Positions 19,513 to 27,192 of a stretch of 27,192 nt of DNA are shown here, piece after piece. Source of the DNA: Reticulitermes lucifugus (Eukaryota; Arthropoda; Insecta; Blattodea; Rhinotermitidae); NCBI GenBank assembly GCA_026260175.1, contig JAKCWW010002874.1:1-27192 (forward strand), in the 5' to 3' direction. Position 1 is the stretch's first letter. Every line of letters starts with the position of its first letter. The position numbers and the translations under genes were made by a program. The notes beneath the pieces were generated by a model. It did no database searches. It worked only from the letters and a program-made list of their open reading frames with translations, and had not been told where the DNA came from.

Positions 19513-20777
19513 TTTCTGTATTTAATGAGTTAGTAGCATTATCACCTGTCTGAACTCTTGCAGTTACAACATGCACTATGGCATGGTCAACAAGAGACTT
19601 CAGGTTTGATTGCTTCCATAATTTATTTGCTTGAGATTTATTTACTTGATTTGCTTTGTAACAATTCACTGAAATCCAGATTTCCTTACCATCAGTGGCA
19701 TCATGAGCAAATACTGTAGTGCACAGAAATAGAGTAAAGATGATAGAAAACTATGGCAGGTCCTTTTGAAACGGTTTTAGTCTTGCCTCTGTAGTTAACA
19801 GTGTCATTTGTGTCATTGAGCAACCTACTATGGACATAGCTTGTGCCATGCAGCTATTAATGTGTTAACTCTTGGCACATTTATTACTTATTATTTGCCT
19901 GTTTCTAAGGCTTTACATAAACTGTACCAAAATATTTCGTAAATAATATTATAGACCTCTTCTGCCATCTCTGAAATTGACATTTACTTACATGAAGAAG
20001 GTACTGTCTGATTTAATAACTTTCAGTGCACTGGTTATGAGTCTATCCTCCTCCTCCCCCAAAATAATTACAGTATTTTGTCTCTCCAAGAGGTCACTAT
20101 TATTTTTATATGTACAGTGGATGTGAAAATTTGTATATTATTATTAAATAATATAAAATAGAAATGTGCATATTCCAGATTGTTTACTGGCTGTAAAATG
20201 TTATTTTCAATATGCAAGATAGGGTTATTATTTTATGTGACTATTATTTGTCATTTACTTTTGACTGTTTTATAATAAAAACATAGCCCACTCAGCTGAC
20301 CACCCACACATCTTGCAGAGTAGCAATAGGCACAGACAAATGACAGTTGAGGATAAGTAAGGTCCTGGTATAAAATTTTGTTGCTGAAGGGTCAGTGCCT
20401 TTCTTTGTCCTTAGTTCTTATCAGAACAAGACACTAAACTGAGACATCCTTATGCACAAAAGGCTGCGGCTTGCTCTTCTGTTGGTATGCATGGTAGCAG
20501 ACGTTACAAATAGGAACAGAAGATAATGATAGTGGAAACTGTGCTATAGTTGGTCCTACAGTGTCCATACTTGCAGGAAAATGGCATACTTTTATACTGT
20601 CAGTGTCAGTATCTTGATATGAATGTAGCTGTCTTGAGAAATGTTCCTGTTATTGAGGTTAGGTATATTTCATGAAGTTTGCTCTAAGGTTTTAACATTT
20701 TATAAATGAGAAATTTGCTCTAAGAATTTATCTTTTAAATTTCTTGGAAGTGATAATTATGAAGCAGTGCAGATTAG

Positions 20778-21955
20778 TGAAAGTCACTCCTATCAAATTT
20801 CATGAAACTGTGGAAGGTTTTCAGGATATATGGAAAAGTGAATTTATGGCATAATGTAAACTGGACTTTATTATGAATCAGCATGGCTGAAAATAAAAAT
20901 TGCATGACAACTTCTTAGTAGAAGTTTCCCATATTGATTTTCAACAAACTCGTGAACATTCTGTGATATATGTGGAAAAACCCATTTGTGGTCTCAACAT
21001 GAACTAGGCCTTCTTCTGATTCATTAGGCCTGAAAGCAGGAAATGCACATTAACCCTTGGTGAAAGTCTCTTGTAGTATCCACTTTCAAAAAAATCTGCT
21101 GGTAGAAGTTTCCAAAATCAATTGCGAAGAGATGGTATAAGAGAAGCTTAGAAAAGCCTGTTTATGGCTTTATATACACTAAGCCAGGCCCACTAAACAC
21201 ATAGCATGTGACAGTGTTGTTTTGCCCATGGAGACATCTGAAATGAGAAAACGTCTTTTAATCCTTTCCCTGGTGAAGCCAAGATAGTATGCTGAAGCAG
21301 TTTTGAAAAAATTAAGAGCTGTTTATTTAGGGTAACATATGTTACATTACTAAGTTATTTTATAAAAACATGCTAAAAATAGTGACACCCTAGACTAGGT
21401 TCTGAATTGCATTTTTTGTAAACTTTTCATGTTATTATCACTATATTTTTCTTGCACATGATGTGTAGACAAATACAAAGGTAAAACTATGCATGTAATT
21501 ATACATATACTTATTCTTTGTTCTATGTATTGAAGTTCATGTTGACTGCATGCAGACCCAGTTTTGCTGAAGTTGCCTGCACCACATGAAAAGTTGAAGA
21601 GCCTTGCGCTAAGCTGTCTTATGGAAGTTGGAAATACCTAACAACTTTTGGTGAAACTCTGCCATATTGAATTTGAACAGAATCTGTGAAACAGTGTGTA
21701 GGTTACATAGAAGAGACCCTTTATGATTTCATATAAACGAGGATTTGTAATGGATCAGTATGGTCAGAAACCAGAATTTTCAAACAGCATTTGGTGAAAG
21801 TCTCCTGTATCAAATTATGATCAAAACATTGTTGCACAGTCTGAGGGATAAATGGAAAAGCTCATAAGGCCCTAGATAAACTGGGCATTTCTGTGGATCT
21901 GTACAGCTCTAAAGTGGAATTGCCGAGCAGCGTTTAGGGTTAAATTTCCAGGGTT
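20778..21955 (+). repeat. Degenerate tandem satellite, period about 143 bases
   Basis: An anchor like TTTGGTGAAAGTCTCCTGTAT recurs at 20778, 20919, 21061, 21274, 21568, 21652, 21795 and about 21940. Spacings cluster at 141-145 or multiples (294), with partial units in between. Each unit has in order: TTGATC-like, GGATATATGGAAAAG, TTATGGCTTCATATAAACTAGGC, GGATCAGTATGG and GGAATTGC. The best preserved copies are 20919-21060, 21652-21794 and 21795-21940. Identity between units is low, so the array is old. Confidence 0.75.
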
Positions 21956-22012
21956 TCATTTTAAAAATAAAATTTGTCTTGCTCTTCAGGCACTGGTACT
22001 AGGTCACCGATA

Positions 22013-22025
22013 GAGAGAGAGAGAG
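22013..22025 (+). repeat. Short GA microsatellite
   Basis: A short AGAGAGAGAGAGA run lies just downstream of the satellite array. It is simple sequence only. Confidence 0.6.
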
Positions 22026-22217
22026 ACATCCACATAAGATTTTTCTCTTTTTGCTTTGTAAGGACTGCCTAAAAACTCATCACCACTTAAACATTTTCAT
22101 TTGTGGTAGAAGAGAATTGCAAGAGTCATCAGGGACAACATTTTGTCAGTTACACTGGCTCAGTCCCATATAGTTTTTTCTGCAAACTGATTTGCACTAT
22201 ATCTTGTCTGTTACCAG

Positions 22218-22410
22218 GTGTATGAACTATGTCTTCACTACACAAATCACAGTGACCATAATGTGGTGAATGCTGCCTTGGAAACCTTGCATCAGCTGTT
22301 GCAGTCACCACCACCTGATCTTTTACCAGTTTTGCTTTCCTCCCAAGGTGTAACTCGGAGCCGCATTCAGGCTGCTGAGGGGCAGGAAAATCTCACCCAG
22401 CGGTCGCTCA
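22218..22410 (+). CDS. HTT: Huntingtin exon 7
   Basis: The exon encodes residues 293-356 plus one base of codon 357: VYELCLHYTNHSDHNVVNAA, LETLHQLLQSPPPDLLPVLL, then SSQGVTRSRIQAAEGQENLT and QRSL. The first 40 residues match human [20 protein letters not shown]...LFRTPPPELL closely, including the conserved PPP and HNVV. The rest is the start of the divergent disordered linker. The acceptor is TCTGTTACCAG; the donor is CTCA|GTAAGT, phase 1. It corresponds to human exon 9. Confidence 0.95.
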
Positions 22411-22499
22411 GTAAGTGTGACATTATCTGTGTCAGTCTTTTTCTGGCCACCAAGCATTCATTGTGCAATGTTTTTGCATGTAATGGCTAATATTCACAC

Positions 22500-22660
22500 T
22501 TTGTATTTGGGAAGTTTCAGGTTTAATCACCAACCCCAAGACTTGGCTCTTGTGACTCAGATTTCTCTTGGTTTTGCTTATAACCTGTGCTTGGATAATA
22601 TCTTAAAATAGGTCATGACCCTTTTCTTCCACACCATTTCTCAATTCATAATGCACAATA
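22500..22660 (+). mobile_element. Decayed SINE, same family as 6640-6825
   Basis: A B-box-like AGGTTTAATCACC at about 22518 is followed by TCAGATTTCTCTTGGTTTTG, then AAAATAGGTCATGACC and TTTTCTTCCACACCATTTCTC. The order and sequence of the last two blocks parallel ACCATAAAATAAACACAGTT and TTCTTCCTTCCATATCCTTT of the copy in intron 2. No target duplication was seen. Confidence 0.45.
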
Positions 22661-22689
22661 CTACAGGTTAGAACTACAGGTAGTAAAGT

Positions 22690-23480
22690 ATATTTTCTTG
22701 TGTCCCTGTGCACTTCACTTGTAGAAGTATTACTGCATAGGAAGACTGTTCTCCTGAAAATGTTTTGGGACAATCAATGGAGCTTTTAGTTTGAAGTAGT
22801 GGCGATTTCTCTTTGGATATCGTCTTGCAGTTATTACAAAGAATGCAGAGTTTTGACATAAACTCTGTGTTTTAGTGTCATCCACAAATAATAATCACAG
22901 TGCTTCAGATCTGGATATCTAGGAGGCCATAATTTATGGGTTCACAACCTTTCACTGAATACCTCTTCTAGTGCAGTGACTGAGAAACTTTCTTTATGGG
23001 CTGTAGAATTGTCCTGCTTGAAGTAACTGTACATTTTCTAGTCTCCTGTTAACTCCCTGAAGAGTCATGTTAAATTAATTTAACATAACAGTTGAATTTA
23101 TCATTTCTTCAAAAAGCATAGGCCCTGTGATTTAGTGTTCACTCACTGCACACCTTACCTTGCTGCTGAGGTCATACAAAAGAATGTCATGAAGCATATG
23201 AAGATTTTTGAAACACCAATATCTGTATTATAACTGTTTACATTTCCACTTTATGTAAATCTTGCTGTATCTGAGAGAAGACACATTCTGGATCAAGATT
23301 GCTGTTGGGGTATGAATTCTTGAGAAGAATTGTAGTACCAGCTTCTTGCTACCCATCCTTTTTTCTGATTACAGTGTATATGTGACAGTTCATTAATGAT
23401 CACTGTGGTATTAAACAGTTACTGGGTGTGATTTAATGTTTCCAATTTGACTGCTGTCTGGCAGCTGAAAGTGATCACTG
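22690..23480 (-). pseudogene. Second mariner-type transposase remnant (different family)
   Basis: From about 23300 down, the minus strand reads: SDTARFT, SGNVNSYNTD, NLHMLHDILLYDLSSKVRCA, VSEH, ITGPMLFEEMINSTVML, KMYSYFKQDNSTAHKESF, VTALEEVFSERL, KLWPPRYPDLKHCDYYLWMT and LKHRVY, ending in DDIQREIATTS near 22800. WPPRYPDL is at 22906-22929. The two C-terminal catalytic Asp residues (QDNSTAH, CDYYLW) survive, 38 residues apart. Stops and frame changes make it non-functional. This is IS630/mariner-type, but its motifs differ from the intron 2 element. I did not find its terminal repeats. Confidence 0.8.
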
Positions 23481-24323
23481 TACTGTATAGTTCATTCCTA
23501 GTAGCTCATATCTGTGAATAGTTGCTCTTCAGTAGTGCTTATCTTTAGTAGATGAAATGAGGTTATATGATGTGTAAAAATGTGACTGTTTGAAAAGTTT
23601 CATTCCTGTCATTTCTGATAACAGCAGGAATATTTTTGCTTTTTTCATACATAAATTTTGCACTATGGCAGGTTCCTGAATACTGGAATTAGCTATATAG
23701 TACATGTGGCAAAAATAAGAACTATGCAAGTAACTGGGAGTCACAGAGCTGGAAAAGGAGGAGATTCAAATGTGGATGACATCATATCACAGTGTAACAA
23801 ACAGTTCTGTTGCATGAGTGAGCATGGTTCTTTGATCACAGTGACTGAATTGCAAGTCATGATTTTTTTGCTCATCATTATCTGGAGGAAAGAGTTCTTT
23901 TATGGCTCTTTGTATGGCCATTATTTTGTTTTGACACTAAGTAGATTCTGGTGACTTAGTCATGGTTAAACGGTTAAATGGTTTGAAGATAGAAACCACC
24001 ACCAAAATTTTAGCTAAACTGAAGTTAATTTTTAAGTTATGGTTTCATTTGTTTAATATTTGAGCATTTGTAAATAAACAGTGAAATCATATTTGCAGTA
24101 AACCCTATTATATGATGAACTTTGAATTGTTGTAATGTGGTTGTTCGAAGAGGGTTTTGCAGTAGTTTGTATTAAAAATGAATATTATCTTTCAGTACAA
24201 AACAGTAATGACAGTGATTGAGCATTTTTGTTACTGCCACGTATGCGTACTATTCCTAAGAAGTCATTGTACTGAAGCTTTTCAGTTTGTTTCAACATTG
24301 TTTGTGGTGTGTTCTTGTTATAG

Positions 24324-24668
24324 GTCAGATGAGTGTGACACAGTCTTTTACATGGGGGGAGGAAATTTCTTTACTGGATCCTGATCCAGAACTCCCCGAC
24401 CTGAAATTTCCATTAGCAGAGAAATGGGTAGGTGAGACGAAGGCTGTTTTGAATGCTGATAGATTAACAACAGCAAGGTCACTTGAGAAGCCACTGTTTG
24501 AAAAGATGGGAATAGATAAGTCAAATATGTATGGGGACGAGATTCAAAGTCCAGCACTGGATGCTGATGAAGATAATGACAGTGATAATTATGATGTTGA
24601 TGATGGCAGTAATACCGTGGAGGAGAACCAGTCTGATTATTCCAATATCAGGATTGGGAAGATTCAAG
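24324..24668 (+). CDS. HTT: Huntingtin exon 8 (acidic linker)
   Basis: The exon completes codon 357 (A|GT = Ser) and encodes to residue 471, leaving one base. It starts QMSVTQSFTWGEEISLLDPD, is rich in Glu and Asp with an acidic run DADEDNDSDNYDVDDG, and ends YSNIRIGKIQ. The end parallels human DNQYLGLQIGQPQ, so it replaces human exons 10-12, the poorly conserved disordered loop in which human huntingtin is proteolysed. The acceptor is TTCTTGTTATAG. The donor is taken as ATTCAAG|GTAAGA at 24669. The frame stays open to 24772, so exon extension cannot be fully excluded. Confidence 0.88.
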
Positions 24669-24980
24669 GTAAGAATGTTAAGAAAGTACAGACGATTGTT
24701 ACAAGCAGGGTTTGGAAAAATCAATGGCTCACTTACCTGAGACAGGTTGATTCTGAAAAATGGCAGCTATAGATTCATGATGCAGTAAAATCTCATCAAT
24801 TTGAAGACCTTCAGACCAAAAAGATTGCTTCTACTTAACACAGTCTTGAATGAACTGATTTTTTCAATAACCACTTACCTGCTATGAGGTTAAATGCAAT
24901 CATGAAGCAATGATGTTCTACATGATTCTTTTATATAATAACATAATTAGAAACTCCTTTTTTTGTTTGCTTTTTACACC

Positions 24981-25020
24981 TGTAATGTAACGTAATGTAA
25001 TGTAATGCAATGCAATGCAA
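24981..25020 (+). repeat. Pentanucleotide repeat (TGTAA/TGCAA), eight units
   Basis: Eight consecutive five-base units (TGTAA, CGTAA and TGCAA variants) lie within the Tigger-like element, near its left end. Confidence 0.85.
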
Positions 25021-25149
25021 TACAGTTTATACACTCAAGCTTGCAAAAAATCTTCACATTTGTCAAACAGAATTTTATATTCATCTTTCTTAAAAAATAG
25101 GAATCAACTGAACTTTGTTTTAGACTGTTTTTATATACTTTATACACAA

Positions 25150-26551
25150 AATCTTTGCAGTTTATTCATTGCTTTCACAGTTCTGTCACCTGCATTGCTA
25201 GAACTTATTAGCAAATCTAGCCTGCAATTGGAGCATCTTTGTGAGAGAGTCAGTTGGGAAGCAGCCTTGTTTCCTGTGTCTTCTTCTCTTCCTCACCTAT
25301 CACGTGCATGAAGCTGGGGCCTGGGCTGTCCAAATTTGTTGGGTGGTCACTGGTGGTAGGGACAGATCTGTAGACATTAAGGAATTTATTGAAAGTACTG
25401 GGGCAATCACTATGGCCTTGCAGTTCCACCAATTTGCAGTTTTCATCGTCATACTCGTAGTTGGCATTGACTGAACTTGCAGTGCTGGAGCCACATTTCA
25501 CAAAACAGTTCTGAATTATGGCAGGCATGATACATTTCCCTGCCACGGGAACACTTCGCATGGTATCTAATATGTTTCTTTTTCTTATGTCTTTTTTTCA
25601 GGAACATTTGTCTCTGTTTCTTGCAGTAAAAATGTACTACACACATTTGATATGTTCATTTCATGCAGTGTATGGTACCCTGATCCAGTGGTTGCATGTA
25701 AACTGGTGGTGATTGGCAGTAGGTGCAAGAGGCACTCATGTTTCAGGGCATTGTGGGCAGCACACTAATCCATTAGCAGAACTACATTCCTGTTCAGGCA
25801 AGCCATTTTCACTTCACAAAAGACCAGCCACTCTCTAAACAATCTCCAAGTCACCATGTATTTTTGGATGATATGTAATCACATGCATAATGCTTCAAAC
25901 CTTTCAAGAAATGTGGCTATTCGAACTTGCCAACAATTAGTGAATGAAGATTTCTGCTGTCATCAGCATTGCAGCATAATGACCACTGCTCTGTCTTTAT
26001 ACCATTTCCCTCCCTGGCACTTGTCTCTTATTAATGCCAGTGTCCTCTTCAGTTGTGCATCATAAAAAATTCCATTTTGTTCAGATTGAAAATGTCCTTC
26101 AGGACCTGCTGGGTAATGACTGGTTTCACATGTTCTTGCCACTTCTATGCCAACTGAAGATCTGCTGAAGGCCCTTCTCCACTCACTGGTTGCCATGTAA
26201 TGTTCCATCATCTCTAAACTGCTGCAGCCATCCATTGGAGTATTTGTAATCAGTGCTCATCTTCAGGGCTATTTCATCAGCTGTCATTTCCACCATTTGG
26301 CCGTCCACTGCAATTCTGTTCTTTCGAGCATGGCAAAAGCATTCAAACAGGCCATTTTCCATACCACTGTGCTTTGCTCCACAAATCCTCATGTGTTTCG
26401 AAATGTCACCCACTTCCAAAGCCTGCTCTTTAAAAGGTTCCAGGTTTTATGCCTTGGTTATTTCACTTTTTTGATTTATGTCCACTTCTCTAATGACATC
26501 TAGTTTTCCTACTGTTGTCTCGCCCATGTTTTTTCTCTCCTTTGCACTCAT
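25150..26551 (-). pseudogene. Tigger-like transposase remnant (CENP-B-type DNA binding plus DDE_1)
   Basis: The start ATG is at 26551-26549. In order on the minus strand: a CENP-B N-type helix-turn-helix (MSAKERKNMGETTVGKLDVI, SEITKA) ending at a stop; a CENP-B C-type domain (GLFECFCHARKNRIAVDGQM and YSNGWLQQF) at 26183-26419; the DDE block NGIFYDAQLKRTLAL and DKCQGGKWYKDRAV near 25980-26080; CAAHNALKHECLLHLLP near 25720-25770; QPLDQGTI exactly at 25671-25694; and a C-terminal AIIQNCFVKCG near 25490-25520. The first catalytic Asp position reads EQNG instead of DETG. Frame changes and stops separate these blocks, so it is inactive. Length fits a Tigger transposase of about 450 residues. Confidence 0.87.
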
Positions 26552-27192
26552 ACTTTCTGTACTGTGTGCAATAAAAGATTCAAACTATAATAATGTGATA
26601 GACATTGTGGCATATGTCAATGTACGAAAGACACGCCTTCATCACCTTGACTTTCATAGCAGCCAGCAGCACACATAATGACTGATATACCTGCCTGATG
26701 CTAGTTTGGTGCACAACAGAACCTGTGCATCCTTGCACACCTGGAAGAGTTTCAGGGAGTATACAAAGTAGTACTACTGAGATTTTTGTTTAAATAGCAT
26801 GAGTTTATGCTAAAATAATTTTGAATAATCTGAACCATAGTCAAATTTGGGCTGAAAAACTGCTTGAAAATGAAAATCAATTGTGTTTGACCTAACCAGT
26901 TTAAATTATATTAGAAATGCTGTACTTTTAATTTGGGGACTGGCATTTGCTTTAAATTAACTGATATTTTAAGTCAGCTGATTTTGAATTAATGAGGTTT
27001 TACTGTACTTCTTTGTAGTGACTGATATGTCAGCTTATCTCACTTTGAATGTTGTTACATAGGTAGTATCTTTTCAAGTATTTTTGTCAATTCAAAATGG
27101 CTGGATAATGTAAAATAAAAATTGTTTAAATTTTGCATGTCAGAATCTTTTTAAGCGCATGTTATTAAAAGAGTTGTCTTTGTTGCCCCCCC

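Larger units (their letters stand above)
19198..22217 (+). other. HTT intron 6 (3,020 bases)
   Basis: The intron contains a foldback element (19391-19512), a degenerate ~143-base tandem satellite (about 20778-21955) and a short GA run (22013-22025). The part from 19520 to 20770 is AT-rich and shows nothing I can name. There is no open frame of note anywhere in the intron. Confidence 0.8.
22411..24323 (+). other. HTT intron 7 (1,913 bases)
   Basis: The intron contains a SINE body (22500-22660) and an antisense mariner-type transposase remnant (about 22690-23480). The stretch 23490-24320 holds a 98-codon open frame (23658-23954) without recognisable motif and is otherwise featureless. The acceptor is GTTCTTGTTATAG. 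Confidence 0.8.
24783..27005 (-). mobile_element. Tigger/pogo-like DNA transposon, 2.2 kb, inactive, both ends present
   Basis: The left end from 24783 reads CAGTAAAATCTCATCAATT. The complement of the right end from 27005 reads CAGTAAAACCTCATTAATT. Seventeen of the first 19 bases match. CAGT...CCTC termini are typical of Tigger. TA follows the right end (27006-27007), and TG precedes the left (24781-24782), read as a decayed TA target duplication. A broken transposase gene fills the middle on the minus strand. A five-base repeat (TGTAA/TGCAA)n lies inside at 24981-25020. It inserted 114 bases into intron 8. Confidence 0.88.
2763..27192 (+). other. HTT: Huntingtin gene, 5' part (gene span from start codon to window end)
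   Basis: Eight coding exons (89, 184, 125, 154, 142, 182, 193 and 345 bases) join in phases 2,0,2,0,1,0,1,1 into one open frame of 471 codons plus one base. Every intron begins with GT and ends with AG. The conceptual protein follows vertebrate huntingtin from the N17 helix through the N-terminal HEAT repeats to the acidic linker. Huntingtin is a large HEAT-repeat scaffold (about 3,000 residues in most animals) that works with HAP40 in vesicle transport, autophagy and ciliary or spindle functions. The window therefore ends after roughly the first sixth of the protein. Intron 8 is open at the right edge. Confidence 0.95.
24669..27192 (+). other. HTT intron 8, 5' part (runs off the window)
   Basis: At least 2,524 bases follow the GTAAGA donor, and no further HTT exon was found by homology. 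Nearly all of it is a Tigger-like transposon (24783-27005). The last 187 bases are AT-rich and end in a poly-C run at the window edge (27186-27192). Confidence 0.8.

Noticed and set aside
23658..23954. 98-codon + strand frame in intron 7
   Set aside because: Composition is uneven and no domain is visible. It is not in phase with flanking HTT exons and lacks good splice sites.
25015..25311. Possible HTT exon or separate gene (98 codons, + strand)
   Set aside because: There is no huntingtin similarity, and it lies inside the Tigger-like element antisense to its transposase.
25592..25660. Acceptor-like TTTTTTTCAG as the start of HTT exon 9
   Set aside because: The downstream frame does not resemble huntingtin and lies within the transposon (complement of the transposase).

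Overview
The window is animal nuclear DNA, most likely from a hemimetabolous insect. It carries the 5' part of the huntingtin gene (HTT) on the + strand: eight coding exons whose splice phases all join cleanly. They encode the first 471 residues plus one base of the next codon. The protein follows animal huntingtin from its N17 start through the first HEAT repeats into an acidic linker. It has no polyglutamine and no proline-rich tract. Introns of 1.9-4.5 kb, AT-rich sequence, tRNA-derived SINEs and insect-type transposon remnants favour a large-genome insect. A cockroach or termite is my best guess, from remembered repeat types only.

Layout: 1-2.7 kb is upstream DNA with no recognisable gene, apart from three CACGTG boxes at the left edge. 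2.67-2.85 kb holds a possible initiator, a minimal start-stop uORF (ATGTGA) and exon 1. Intron 1 has a small foldback element and an AT palindrome. Intron 2 is the richest: a SINE, a decayed multicopy-type protein gene, a pogo/Tigger-like transposase scrap, a minisatellite, and a nearly whole mariner-type element with both ends. Intron 3 holds a tandem repeat split by a hAT-type MITE. Intron 4 has an unrecognised open segment. Intron 5 has a SINE with Pol III boxes and a target-site duplication. Intron 6 has a foldback element with perfect 33-base arms and a degenerate ~143-base satellite. Intron 7 has a SINE and a second mariner-type transposase remnant. Intron 8 runs off the window and contains a 2.2-kb Tigger-like transposon with both terminal repeats.

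The only gene I would call functional is huntingtin, a large HEAT-repeat scaffold protein. Everything else is intronic repeat material. All four DNA-transposase remnants read antisense to HTT. I found no multi-gene operon-like system, no CRISPR array and no intact foreign gene. The points most worth a second look are the polyQ-less exon 1 with tandem competing donors, the start-stop uORF, the two hairpin-forming MITEs in the transcribed strand, and the hAT insertion whose pre-insertion site can be read from neighbouring repeat copies.
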